Of a stretch of DNA of 51,237 bases, positions 6,731 to 15,616 are shown one piece after another (the first letter of the stretch is position 1; each line of letters starts with the position of its first letter). The translations under genes were made by a program, and so were the position numbers. The notes below the pieces were generated by a model, which made no database searches, was not told the DNA's origin, and was given only the letters and a program-made list of their open reading frames with translations. The DNA is from Lachnospiraceae bacterium (lineage in GTDB: Bacteria; Bacillota_A; Clostridia; Lachnospirales; Lachnospiraceae): the NCBI GenBank assembly GCA_021770615.1, contig JAETQR010000030.1, positions 1-51,237 on the forward strand. Direction: 5' to 3'.

Positions 6731-9256
6731 ATGTCTGGAAAAACCAGAAAATTTTTTAGCTTTTTGCTTGCATTTGTTTTCATTCTCACAAATGTATTCT
6801 CATTTGGAGAAGCACCGCTGTCCCATGCAGCCCAGAAAACAAAATTAAAGACAAAAAGCATCAGTGTAACGGTCAAGAAAAAGAAAAAGATCGTTTTCAA
6901 AAAGAAACTGAAAAACTACAAGTATTCATTCAAAAGCAAAAACAAGAAAATTGCCTCTGTTTCAAAAAAAGGGGTAGTTACCGGAAAAAAAGTTGGGAAA
7001 ACAACGATCATTGTGACAGAAAAGAAAAAGAACATGAAAAAAGCAAAAACAGTAGGAAAAGTAAAAGTTCGTGTAAATGCAGCAAAAACTCCTGATGTTC
7101 CTTCTACAGCGAGTGGAACACCTGTACCTGCAAACGTCCTTCCGACAGCATCAGCAGGCACACCTTCAGGTGGTACATCGACAAATACTCCAAATGTACC
7201 TTCCACACCAGCGCCGGATACACCTACAACAGCTCCTGTAAAAGGAACTCCGAATCCAAATGGTACGACGACATCCGTAAAAGTATACATGGATGAGATC
7301 AAGGATGCTAATCTGCTGGCTGAAGTAAAAGGGCCGGGGACAGTTCCGACACCTACTCCGGAGGGACCTGTTGAAACCTTGCCGCCAACACCAGAGCCTA
7401 CTCCACAGGTAATTTTTGATGTCGATTTTGAAGATGGTGAAAAAGCACCGTTTACTGCGCGCTCTGCCACTGTTGAAATTGCAAATGATGGTGCCGGGGA
7501 TTCCTCAAAATGCCTGAGCGTCACAGGACGTACGTCTTCCTGGAACGGTACCCAGATTGACATTACCGAGGTGGCGGAAACAGGAAAAGAGTATGAGGTT
7601 ACGTTCTGGGCCAAACAGACTACCGGCAGCAAACTAAAAATCGATGCAAGCTTCCAGATCACTGACGCGACTGGAAATGCAGCATATCCTGCAGCTGGAA
7701 ATGCGGAACTTGAATCTGATACGTGGACAGAAGTAACATTAAAAACCGAGATTCCGGATCATGTCGGTGCAATATCCCTGTATTGGCAGATACCATCCGA
7801 TGCAACGGCAGATTTTTACCTGGATAATTTTAAAATGACGGGAGTTCCACGAGCACATGTAGACATCCCTGACCTTTCCGCCGGTCTCATAAAGACTAGC
7901 GTCGGGAATCCGATCGTAACATCCCGTCTGACGGCCGATCCATATGCAATGGAATATAACGGACGTATTTATGTATACGGGACAAATGATTCCCAGCAGT
8001 ATGAACTTGCCGGGGACAAGGATAATAATTACTCCAAGATCACAACGATCAACTGCTATTCGTCTGCGGATATGGTCAACTGGACTGACCACGGTGCAAT
8101 CGCTGCTGCCGGATCGAAGGGGGCAGCAAAATGGGCCAGCAATTCGTGGGCGCCTGCGGCAGCACACAAAACGATCAACGGCAAAGAAAAGTTCTTCCTC
8201 TATTTTGCAGACAATGGAAGCGGTATTGGTGTCCTGACAGCGGACAGCCCGACTGGTCCATGGACAGATCCGATCGGGAAACAGCTGATCGACAGAAATA
8301 CACCGAACTGTGGGGCAAACGAGGTTGGATGGCTGTTCGACCCGGCAGTTCTCGTAGATGATGACGGAACAGGATATCTGTATTTTGGAGGAATTGGTGA
8401 TACGTCCGGCAAATCTGATGACTTTATCAAAAATCCAAAATGCGCACGCGTCATCAAACTCGGCGATGATATGATAAGCACGGTAGGAGAAGCACAGGTC
8501 ATAGATGCTCCTTATACATTTGAGGATTCAGGCATCAATAAGATCAATGGCAAATATTATTACAGCTACTGTACAAACTGGACAGACATGGCTGGCCGCG
8601 ACGTGCCCACTGCCAATATCGCTGTCATGGAAAGTGATGATCCGATGAGCGGCTTCACTTATGTGGGAACTGTTCTGCAAAACCCGGGAAAATATTTCGG
8701 TGCTTATGGAAACAACCATCACTGCTTTGCTGAATTCAAGGGTAAATACTATGCGTTCTACCACAACAAAAAAGATACAACTGCTCTTGGCACAAAGGCT
8801 GATTACCGCACCACATATGTCGACGAACTCGATCTCGGAGAAAATGGCAACTTCACAAATAAGGACGGAAAAGTAGCAGATACAAAAATGACTGTTGCCG
8901 GTGTATCCGCCGTAGATGTAGTAGATCCATATCATATAACAGAGGCGGAGACATTCTCTATGGCAAATAAAATGGCAACCCAGGCAAATGCACTTGCCAG
9001 TTCAAACCCACTTTGGAACTCGGCTAACCTGTCTCTGCTTAATGGAGAAATCGGTTCTTATGTCGGCGTCTCCAATGTAGATTTCGGTTCTGACGGAGCA
9101 GGCAGCATTAATCTGAAAATGAGTTCTGCAACTGACATCGATTATCAGGACTATCCGACAGACTTGTTAAAGAGAGTCACCGGAAAACATACGATCTATT
9201 TCGTATTTGAAAAAGAAAATGTATTAGTTGACAGTTGGATGTTCTACAAAGACTGA
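6731..9256 (+). CDS. Secreted GH43 glycoside hydrolase with Ig-like and CBM modules
   Basis: 841 aa. Order of parts: signal peptide (1-34, ending SHAA), lysine-rich Ig-like module (38-116), Pro/Thr/Ser linker (119-225), CBM4_9/CBM22-like carbohydrate-binding domain (228-371), GH43 five-bladed propeller (about 392-725), and a C-terminal region resembling CBM6 (735-841). The GH43 triad is readable as Asp403 (TADPYA), Asp538 (WLFDPAV) and Glu598 (YTFEDSG). The likely substrate is an arabinose- or xylose-containing hemicellulose; the subfamily cannot be fixed by eye. Start: ATG 6731 lies 7 nt after AAGGAGG; the ATG at 6725 is too close. No LPXTG or SLH anchor is present. A bidirectional terminator follows. 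Confidence 0.88.
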   Translation: MSGKTRKFFSFLLAFVFILTNVFSFGEAPLSHAAQKTKLKTKSISVTVKKKKKIVFKKKLKNYKYSFKSKNKKIASVSKKGVVTGKKVGKTTIIVTEKKKNMKKAKTVGKVKVRVNAAKTPDVPSTASGTPVPANVLPTASAGTPSGGTSTNTPNVPSTPAPDTPTTAPVKGTPNPNGTTTSVKVYMDEIKDANLLAEVKGPGTVPTPTPEGPVETLPPTPEPTPQVIFDVDFEDGEKAPFTARSATVEIANDGAGDSSKCLSVTGRTSSWNGTQIDITEVAETGKEYEVTFWAKQTTGSKLKIDASFQITDATGNAAYPAAGNAELESDTWTEVTLKTEIPDHVGAISLYWQIPSDATADFYLDNFKMTGVPRAHVDIPDLSAGLIKTSVGNPIVTSRLTADPYAMEYNGRIYVYGTNDSQQYELAGDKDNNYSKITTINCYSSADMVNWTDHGAIAAAGSKGAAKWASNSWAPAAAHKTINGKEKFFLYFADNGSGIGVLTADSPTGPWTDPIGKQLIDRNTPNCGANEVGWLFDPAVLVDDDGTGYLYFGGIGDTSGKSDDFIKNPKCARVIKLGDDMISTVGEAQVIDAPYTFEDSGINKINGKYYYSYCTNWTDMAGRDVPTANIAVMESDDPMSGFTYVGTVLQNPGKYFGAYGNNHHCFAEFKGKYYAFYHNKKDTTALGTKADYRTTYVDELDLGENGNFTNKDGKVADTKMTVAGVSAVDVVDPYHITEAETFSMANKMATQANALASSNPLWNSANLSLLNGEIGSYVGVSNVDFGSDGAGSINLKMSSATDIDYQDYPTDLLKRVTGKHTIYFVFEKENVLVDSWMFYKD

Positions 9257-9272
9257 TCCTATAAGATAAAAG

Positions 9273-9314
9273 AAGCTGGTATAAATCCTATCACGGGTTT
9301 ATACCAGCTTTTTT
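9273..9314. terminator. Bidirectional terminator between GH43 gene and nfo
   Basis: Arms AAGCTGGTATAAA (9273-9285) and TTTATACCAGCTT (9298-9310) pair over 13 bp. A T run follows on the plus strand and an A-rich run precedes it, which serves the convergent nfo. Confidence 0.85.
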
Positions 9315-9366
9315 CATACAGTCCTAAAAATAAATGCAATTCCAAAACACTGACACCAGCAGAGCC

Positions 9367-10236
9367 CTACCGATCCGACCCCTGCCTCAGCATGGCGATC
9401 TCCTCCTTATAGGGCGGCGTCGATTTTTTCGGATCATTCTCATCCTTGATATAAGGTGTCTCTAATATTTTGGGAATATGCGCAAAACGCTCATCTGAAA
9501 CTACCTTTAACAGCGTATCAAAACCGATACTTCCCTTTCCCAGGTTCTCATGCCTGTCCTTATGTGCCCCAAGCGGATTTTTGCTATCATTAATATGGAA
9601 TACAGCGATCTGATCCAATCCAAGGATCTCATCAAATTTCTCCATCACGCCCTCGTAATCATTCACGATATCATATCCTGCATCATTGACATGGCAGGTA
9701 TCAAAACATACCCGTAGTTTCTCCGGATACCTGACGCCATCATAGATCGCACGCAATTCTTCAAACGTCCTGCCAATCTCGCTTCCCTTTCCTGCCATCG
9801 TCTCAAGGGCGATGTTCACCGGCATGTCAGACGTCATTACCATGTCCAGTCCCTTGATGATCTGGGCAGTCCCCGCTTCCACACCTGCCCCTACATGGGA
9901 ACCCGGGTGCAACACTAAAACATTTGCTCCCATCGCTGCAGTCCGCTCAAGCTCAATACCGAGGAACTCCACCGCAATATCAAATGTCTCCGGTTTTATC
10001 GTATTGGCAAGGTTAATGATATATGGGGCATGTACAACAAATGTCTCAATGCCGTTTTCCTTCATACATGCTTTTGCCGCTTCAATATTCAATTCCTCAA
10101 TTTTTTTGCGTCTTGTATTCTGCGGTGCTCCGGTGTATACCATAAATGTGTTGGCGCCATAGGACAATGCCTCTTTCACCGAATTTAACATCATCTCTTT
10201 CCCACTCATTCCTACATGTGAACCTAATAAATACAT
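9367..10236 (-). CDS. nfo: Endonuclease IV (AP endonuclease)
   Basis: 289 aa, close to the usual ~280. It cleaves 5' of abasic sites in base-excision repair using three zinc ions. Metal-binding segments are visible: GSHVGMSG (N terminus), [25 protein letters not shown] (Glu), [13 protein letters not shown] (Asp, His), [16 protein letters not shown] and KILETP. The longer reading frame (to 10383) adds 49 residues without family similarity and would overlap the upstream gene. GGAGG lies 8 nt before the ATG at 10236; the ATG at 10239 is equally in frame. It is the last gene of apeB-GNAT-nfo. Confidence 0.94.
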   Translation of the reverse strand: MYLLGSHVGMSGKEMMLNSVKEALSYGANTFMVYTGAPQNTRRKKIEELNIEAAKACMKENGIETFVVHAPYIINLANTIKPETFDIAVEFLGIELERTAAMGANVLVLHPGSHVGAGVEAGTAQIIKGLDMVMTSDMPVNIALETMAGKGSEIGRTFEELRAIYDGVRYPEKLRVCFDTCHVNDAGYDIVNDYEGVMEKFDEILGLDQIAVFHINDSKNPLGAHKDRHENLGKGSIGFDTLLKVVSDERFAHIPKILETPYIKDENDPKKSTPPYKEEIAMLRQGSDR

Positions 10237-10303
10237 CATCGTTACCTCCATTCCGGGAACGGCTGCGTCCCCTATGTATTCCCCCTTCGGCATATGATTC
10301 CCA

Positions 10304-10840
10304 TTATACCTCTGTTGATATCCAATACCGCTGCAAAACTTCCTTATAGTGTTCACTATAAAACTCGTTTTCCAATATGCCACCGCATTTCTGGATGACC
10401 CGTGCCGATGCTATATTATTTTTGTCACACACAACCAACACTTTCTCAAGACCAATGAACCGGCAAAACCAGAGCGCCTGATGAAGCATCTGCGTCGCAT
10501 AACCTTTTCCCTGCTCGCTCGGGCGTATGCTGTAACCGATATGTCCTCCCTCATGGAACAAAAATTCATTCAGCCCATAACGGATATTTACCATACCAAG
10601 GATCCGGTCATCATCCTCTCTCACATAGAAAAACGTAGAAGCATTTACCTCCCCAGGCTCCTTTCTACTGACATCAGATCTTCGTTCCTCCTCTTTCAGC
10701 CACGCCTCATACCCATCCTTCATCAAATGGGAATCCAATCCGCCGCTCCCATTTACTATCTCTGAACCTGCATCAATAAATTCCTGAATATATTCCCATG
10801 CCTTTTCTTTATATCGTATATCAGGCTCGATAAATTTCAT
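10304..10840 (-). CDS. GNAT family N-acetyltransferase
   Basis: 178 aa. GNAT fold: [26 protein letters not shown] contains the acetyl-CoA pyrophosphate loop (R/Q-x-x-G-x-G/A). [21 protein letters not shown] is the conserved C-terminal half (N-x-A-S). The N terminus ([23 protein letters not shown]) resembles GNATs often annotated as acetylating small molecules; the substrate is unknown. The start overlaps the apeB stop (ATGA), with GGAGG 7 nt upstream, so translation is probably coupled. Confidence 0.88.
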   Translation of the reverse strand: MKFIEPDIRYKEKAWEYIQEFIDAGSEIVNGSGGLDSHLMKDGYEAWLKEEERRSDVSRKEPGEVNASTFFYVREDDDRILGMVNIRYGLNEFLFHEGGHIGYSIRPSEQGKGYATQMLHQALWFCRFIGLEKVLVVCDKNNIASARVIQKCGGILENEFYSEHYKEVLQRYWISTEV

Positions 10841-12165
10841 CCCTTTTCCTCCGAAAAAAACTCCTTTACGACCCGCTCAATCGCCACCTGGTCCTCTGCC
10901 GCCATCAATTCCCTGGAAGAGTGCATGGCAAGTACAGGCACCCCCATATCGACGATCTTCACCGGCATATATTTGGAAGCGATCGCTCCAAGCGTTCCTC
11001 CCTGCGTCGCATCCGACCGGCTCGAAAATTTCTGATAAGGAATATCCGCATTTTCCATAAGCATCATCATACTTGCGATCGCAGCGCTGTCCGTTACATA
11101 GTTCTGCGCTCCGGAGCGTTTGATGACAACGCCTTTTCCCAATGGATTTTCATTCGTCGGATCTGCTTTCTCCGGCTTATTCGGATGAAAACCATGAGCC
11201 ACATCGAGAGAAAGTGCAAATCCATTCATGACTGCGGCGTTTGCCACCTCTGATGATACTCCGAGTGAAGCATACAATTTTTCGATGACTACAGACAACA
11301 AAACGGAATCTGCCCCCTGTCTTGTCCTGCTTCCGATCTCTTCATTATCAAAGAGCAAAATCCCATTGATCCCGCACGGGCGTCTTGTTTCACACAGGAT
11401 ACCCTGCAGGCACGCCTCCACTGATGTGATATTATCGAGTCTTGGCGCCGATATCATCTCCTCACCGATACCAAGCAGATCGCCCGCATCACAGTTATAT
11501 AAATACAACTCATAATCTAAAATCTCCGAGACAGATACATTCAGTTTTCTGGCGATCATATTGCAAAAAAATTCTTGATCGATATCTTCTGCACCAAGAC
11601 AGGCAATCGGCGCCAGATCGGTCTGACGGTTCAACTCCACCCCTTTATTTACATCCCTGTTAAGATGGATCGCCAGATTCGGAATCGTAAACAGGGGCTT
11701 TTTCATATCTATGATCCGCACTTCCGGCTCAAATGCCTGGTCGGATTTAATGACGACTTTTCCCGCTACCGAAAGCGGACGGTCAAGCCATGTGTTTAAA
11801 ATCGGTCCACCGTAAACCTCCACATTCAGTTTCCCATAACCATGCGAGCTTATCTCCGGCTTACTCTTTACATACAGGCACGGATGATCCGTGTGCGATG
11901 CAGCCAGCCTCAGCATCTGCCCCGGTTCTGCCGCCTGTCCTGCCTCAAAGCTGTTGCCGATCGAAAAAGCATATACCGTCGAGTCATTGACATTTATAAA
12001 ATAACTGCCACCCGGTTTTATCTCCCAGCTCACATCTGTGAGACTTCGTTCCTCAAATCCATTTTCCTCCAGTGTACGCATCGCCTCGGCCGCTGTCGTA
12101 AAACTACATGTCGAAACAGATATCCGGTTCAGCAGCCGGTCTGCTGTCTGTGTCGTCGTCTCCAT
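10837..12165 (-). CDS. apeB: M18 family aminopeptidase
   Basis: About 442 aa. Zinc aminopeptidase of the aspartyl aminopeptidase family: AASHTDHPCLYVKSKPE (first metal His), SAPRLDNITS (bridging Asp), LFDNEEIGSRTRQGADS (catalytic Glu pair), SLDVAHGFHPN and the C-terminal LAMHSSRELMA (last His). Cytoplasmic; removes N-terminal residues from peptides. Start is uncertain: ATGs at 12189, 12168 and 12165 are in frame. The last has a weak GAGGG four nt upstream and 12189 has none visible. It leads the apeB-GNAT-nfo unit. Confidence 0.9.
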   Translation of the reverse strand: METTTQTADRLLNRISVSTCSFTTAAEAMRTLEENGFEERSLTDVSWEIKPGGSYFINVNDSTVYAFSIGNSFEAGQAAEPGQMLRLAASHTDHPCLYVKSKPEISSHGYGKLNVEVYGGPILNTWLDRPLSVAGKVVIKSDQAFEPEVRIIDMKKPLFTIPNLAIHLNRDVNKGVELNRQTDLAPIACLGAEDIDQEFFCNMIARKLNVSVSEILDYELYLYNCDAGDLLGIGEEMISAPRLDNITSVEACLQGILCETRRPCGINGILLFDNEEIGSRTRQGADSVLLSVVIEKLYASLGVSSEVANAAVMNGFALSLDVAHGFHPNKPEKADPTNENPLGKGVVIKRSGAQNYVTDSAAIASMMMLMENADIPYQKFSSRSDATQGGTLGAIASKYMPVKIVDMGVPVLAMHSSRELMAAEDQVAIERVVKEFFSEEKG

Positions 12166-12236
12166 CATTCCCTCATTTCTGCAAAGCATCGATCCAGCTT
12201 TGCTTCTGGCACTTTGTTATTGATCGTATATGTAGT

Positions 12237-12265
12237 ATTGTAAATTATAAAAATGTTTTTTACAA
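12237..12265 (-). promoter_or_regulatory. Promoter of apeB-GNAT-nfo
   Basis: Minus strand TTGTAA (12260-12265), 17-bp spacer, TACAAT (12237-12242), about 70 bp before the apeB start. Confidence 0.55.
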
Positions 12266-12346
12266 GGGTGAATAAAAAAGAAAAAGACGGTTATACTTTT
12301 TTATGTACCAATGATAAAGTTAAAATACTTATCCTCCCCCTTATAC

Positions 12347-12397
12347 GCCACGAAAGTGGCACCCCCGGTGGCAACGGCGTCACCGGGGGTTTTTATT
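12347..12397 (+). terminator. Orphan plus-strand terminator with a leading hairpin
   Basis: A small hairpin (GCCAC-GAAA-GTGGC, 12347-12360) is followed directly by arms ACCCCCGGTG (12361-12370) and CACCGGGGGT (12381-12390) and the tail TTTTTATTT. It is an excellent intrinsic terminator on the plus strand. No plus-strand gene precedes it, since apeB is on the other strand. The 271-bp gap 12190-12460 otherwise holds the apeB promoter. Confidence 0.8.
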
Positions 12398-12460
12398 TGC
12401 CTTTTATGTGGAGATGCTTCTTTACAGAAAAAGGGTGTATCGTCTGACAAGTAAATTGTT

Positions 12461-12742
12461 TTATAAAAATATCTTTTTCTTTAATAAATATGCGATATAC
12501 TCTTCCTCAACCGTATAACTGCTGGGCTTACTCAACAAAAAATCTGCATCTACCCCCAACACATCCGCAATTTTATAAATCTCATCAATACGGATATCCA
12601 TCAGAGTCTCCGGACTTATTTTCTGAATCCTCTGGGTATGTATTTCTATCGCAAGTTTTTCAGGAGAAATCCCGTAAAATTCACATAAATACAAAATCCG
12701 CCCACTTAAAACAGTTAAAAAATGCTCATTCTGCTCTGTCAT
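12461..12742 (-). CDS. Small XRE-like helix-turn-helix protein
   Basis: 93 aa. The segment RILYLCEFYGISPEKLAIEI, followed by DEIYKIADVLGVDADFLL, has the layout of an XRE/Cro helix-turn-helix domain (helices 1-3, then the Y-I-A-D-A-L-G-V closing helices), but the recognition helix is atypical. Its C terminus (YTVEEEYIAYLLKKK) may aid dimerisation. GGAGG lies 6 nt before ATG. It stands alone, upstream of the orphan terminator region on the opposite strand. Target unknown. Confidence 0.65.
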   Translation of the reverse strand: MTEQNEHFLTVLSGRILYLCEFYGISPEKLAIEIHTQRIQKISPETLMDIRIDEIYKIADVLGVDADFLLSKPSSYTVEEEYIAYLLKKKIFL

Positions 12743-12845
12743 TACATTCCTCCATACTTTTCAGAAAATGTTTTTCTATCACTATTTAAAAGTAAAGTAT
12801 AGAAGAATTTTGTTGCAATTCTACGTCAGATAACTATTTATTTCC

Positions 12846-12893
12846 AATTTAACCCGGCACCGTCAGACTATTCAGACAGTGCCGGGTTAAATT
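12846..12893 (-). terminator. Hairpin overlapping the arylsulfotransferase stop codon
   Basis: Arms 12846-12860 and 12879-12893 (GTGCCGGGTTAAATT) are perfect over 15 bp. On the minus strand the first arm includes the stop codon (12892-12894). The tail after the stem is only moderately T-rich. Confidence 0.65.
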
Positions 12894-14865
12894 AGCGTAT
12901 AAACCATGTATTAGTGGAAAAAAGCTTTCCTTCGTACTGAATATTGATCTGGTACCTACCTTCAGGAAGCCGGCCAACAGGCACCGCCACATCATAAATC
13001 ATTCTCGCAAACGCCCCTTTACCCACCTGATAAGTATCCGTAAAATCTTTTTCCCACACGGTACGCTGGCAAACCAGAAAAACCTTTTCCACTTTATGAT
13101 CCTGTGCCCGCACAAGGATAAGATCATCCATGACAGATATCCTGATGTCTCTCGGCGGAATCCTCCTCCACTTTGCCATTTTCATATTGTCATTCCTAAC
13201 CGGTTCCTTTAGCCTTCCTTTATGCAGATCTGATGGCATTTTCAGTCTTTCTTCCGTTATACAGCTCATCATATCAATGAGAAATGCACGGAAAAATCCT
13301 TCTGCTACGGAATACTTACTGAGCATTTGTTTGCTTTTGGGATCCCATTCGCTAATAAATGCAGAATCATACAACTCAGAGGCAGGGGATGACCCTGCCA
13401 TTGTAAATACTGTCCTTCTATCCGGATCAAAATATACATTAGATCTCGTGGGTGACAATTCACAGGGAATCGCAAATACCGTTTTTATTCTCTTTTCTTC
13501 TTCATCTATCTCATACAGACAGCCATACGACTCCTGACTCCCATCATAATACGTGCTCTTTCGTTTTGTAATACAATGATTGTCAAAAGCCAGCATAAAC
13601 AACCTTTTTTTCCGTTTGTCCACATGTAATATCTCTACTGCATGCTGTTGGAAAAAATAATGAAAATCCTTTCCTTCCGGCGTCAACACCCTGTTCTCCA
13701 GTTCCGTTCCTTTGTATATATCCTGAGGTGCCGCAACCCACAAAATCTCATTAGCTTTCAGATCCAGCTTCGCAATCGTATGAAGGTTCCGCAGCGATAT
13801 CAATACACAGTCTCCATCATAGCAATATATTGCATTCAAGTGTGCCCAATCCTTTCGTTTCAGATACTTCTTTGGAAATAACCGGCCAAGATCCCACTTC
13901 TCAAGAATCTCTCCCCGCTCCGTATCATAACAGATGATCGCATCTTCCATCCTGGACCGCAATGAACTGCCAGCCGCCAAAACTTTCCCACCCCCCTTTT
14001 CCATCCAGGGTGTCAGACAGTGGTGGATCCCTCCGCTCACATGAAACACTTCATATACCCTCCCCATAAAATCCATTTCATATATCACATTAGAATGAGG
14101 ATTTATATAGGTAGGTGAATTAATCTTCCGGTCAGAATACATAAAATGTCCGTGATCACACATATATATTCCGTACTGCTTGGGCAAGTGCGCCAGATAC
14201 CATCGAAGTGCACCATTCCAGTCAAACGCATATGTATATCCTTTAATTCCTCCTGTCACGATCATCAACTTATTTTCCCGCCCCTTCATCCTTTTATGCG
14301 GGCAGATGATATTATGCAGTTGTTTTGGCGTTGATCCGGTAACGATCGTCAGGATCCTATGTCCTACTTTCTCCATTTGTTCCGAATACAATGTCACATC
14401 AACTATATTTCTGTTCTCCGCATACAGCCCTAACACCGGAACCATATGCTGTCTGGTAAAAGCTTTTGCAGAATAAAAGAAATCCGTCCCTTCTACCTTT
14501 CCCCGCACAGTATATTTGACCATACATTTTTCATCCGTTTCAAATACCAGTATACTGCTGAGAGGAACCATGCCATAAGGGTTCTGGATGATCAGCATAT
14601 TGTTAAACGAAAAGTGAAATTTGTTTAAAAGCCATTCCATCGTCTTTTCCTGTCTCCAGCTATTCCATGCGGGATTTTCTTTTGTATCCGCATTTGTTTT
14701 TTTGATCACCTCATCCATAGCAAATAAAATATTTTTTCCAATGTTTTTTTGAAACTTTTTTAACCACACTCCATTGCGGCACATATCCTGCCTGCATTTC
14801 CTTTTTACCACAATTTTAGTTGCATCCGGTATAATTGATATAAAATCCAAAATAGTATTAGCCAC
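12892..14865 (-). CDS. Arylsulfate sulfotransferase (ASST) family protein
   Basis: 657 aa. The region from about residue 175 on matches the six-bladed propeller of arylsulfotransferases, PAPS-independent enzymes that move sulfate between phenols through a sulfo-histidine. Catalytic-type residues are recognisable by context: His281/His282 (GIHHCLTPW), His342 (DWAHLNAI), Arg359 (SLRN) and His408 (FFQQHAVEIL). Known ASSTs are usually periplasmic or secreted. This one shows no signal peptide: its N terminus is basic with hydrophobic ISII only, followed by ~150 residues of a beta-rich N domain. Start: GTG 7 nt after AGGAGG. It is divergent from an XRE regulator. Confidence 0.8.
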   Translation of the reverse strand: MANTILDFISIIPDATKIVVKRKCRQDMCRNGVWLKKFQKNIGKNILFAMDEVIKKTNADTKENPAWNSWRQEKTMEWLLNKFHFSFNNMLIIQNPYGMVPLSSILVFETDEKCMVKYTVRGKVEGTDFFYSAKAFTRQHMVPVLGLYAENRNIVDVTLYSEQMEKVGHRILTIVTGSTPKQLHNIICPHKRMKGRENKLMIVTGGIKGYTYAFDWNGALRWYLAHLPKQYGIYMCDHGHFMYSDRKINSPTYINPHSNVIYEMDFMGRVYEVFHVSGGIHHCLTPWMEKGGGKVLAAGSSLRSRMEDAIICYDTERGEILEKWDLGRLFPKKYLKRKDWAHLNAIYCYDGDCVLISLRNLHTIAKLDLKANEILWVAAPQDIYKGTELENRVLTPEGKDFHYFFQQHAVEILHVDKRKKRLFMLAFDNHCITKRKSTYYDGSQESYGCLYEIDEEEKRIKTVFAIPCELSPTRSNVYFDPDRRTVFTMAGSSPASELYDSAFISEWDPKSKQMLSKYSVAEGFFRAFLIDMMSCITEERLKMPSDLHKGRLKEPVRNDNMKMAKWRRIPPRDIRISVMDDLILVRAQDHKVEKVFLVCQRTVWEKDFTDTYQVGKGAFARMIYDVAVPVGRLPEGRYQINIQYEGKLFSTNTWFIR

Positions 14866-14890
14866 TTCACTTCCTCCTGCGCCAAAATTT

Positions 14891-15027
14891 CTCTATAGTA
14901 ATTATTATATATATTTATAGAGATTATCTCAGCTGTATGTGTCAACTTTGTTGCAAACATAAGAGTAAAATGACGCCACCTAGCCATACCATTTCTAAAA
15001 AAACGCTAGGAATTCTCTTTAGAGATT
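14891..15027. promoter_or_regulatory. Divergent intergenic region with TCTCT/AGAGA inverted repeats
   Basis: The 283-bp gap between the ASST gene and its divergent XRE regulator holds two inverted repeats of the same type: TCTCTATA...TATAGAGA around an AT-rich spacer (14890-14925) and the near-palindrome TCTCTTTAGAGA (about 15014-15025). They are plausible operators for the XRE protein. The rest is AT-rich, with a TATACT -10-like box near 15071 for the XRE gene. Confidence 0.4.
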
Positions 15028-15148
15028 GGTTATTATATATATAAATATAAACTTGTCTGTCTTAATTTGGTATACTATCATTAATAGATCCGATCACACA
15101 AGTACTTTTATCATCGGGATATTGCTCTAGCAAGAAAGGAGTTCTATC

Positions 15149-15460
15149 ATGACTGTAGGCGAAAAAATTAAATATTTTAGAAATATGAAACACTACTCTG
15201 TGAATAAACTGGCAAACCTGGCTGGTATTTCGCAAAGTTATCTCCGGGATATAGAACTTCTAAATAAAAATCCTACGATCGAAATCTTAACTTATATTTG
15301 TGATGCCTTAGAAATTTCTCTTGAAACTTTTTTCACAGAATCGGAAAACCCGGATCCCTTTGATGATGCACTGTATCAAAAAATTTCCCTACTCACTTCT
15401 GACCAGAAAGCTTCTTTGACTGCTTTTCTGGACACTATGATAAATCAGGGAAAAAAATAA
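15149..15460 (+). CDS. XRE family transcriptional regulator
   Basis: 103 aa. Residues 4-62 form a textbook HTH_3 domain (VGEKIKYFRNMKHYSVNKLA, then GISQSYLRDIE as recognition helix, then ICDALEISLETFF), followed by a short helical tail suited to dimerisation. SinR/Xre-like. AAAGGAG lies 7 nt before ATG. Its divergent position next to the ASST gene suggests it controls that gene and itself through the inverted repeats between them (inference). Confidence 0.85.
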   Translation: MTVGEKIKYFRNMKHYSVNKLANLAGISQSYLRDIELLNKNPTIEILTYICDALEISLETFFTESENPDPFDDALYQKISLLTSDQKASLTAFLDTMINQGKK

Positions 15461-15490
15461 TGTAAAAAGGCTGTCGCAAATGAAACATAC

Positions 15491-15535
15491 AAAAAAGGGG
15501 ATTACATTTCTGCGTTACAATGAAATGTAATCCCC
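15491..15535 (-). terminator. Terminator of the chemoreceptor gene
   Basis: Arms GGGGATTACATTT (15497-15509) and AAATGTAATCCCC (15523-15535) are perfect over 13 bp. On the minus strand a run of six T follows (15491-15496), about 80 nt past the chemoreceptor stop. Confidence 0.85.
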
Positions 15536-15616
15536 TCTCCGAAACATAGTAACCAACCTACAGCTCCCTGTTTCAGGCCGACATATGATCTTTGATCTTA
15601 ATAGTACCCGCCTGCC

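Noticed and set aside
12253..12447. Plus-strand 64-aa frame in the apeB upstream gap
   Set aside because: It reads straight through a strong terminator and lacks a ribosome binding site; a small RNA is more likely.
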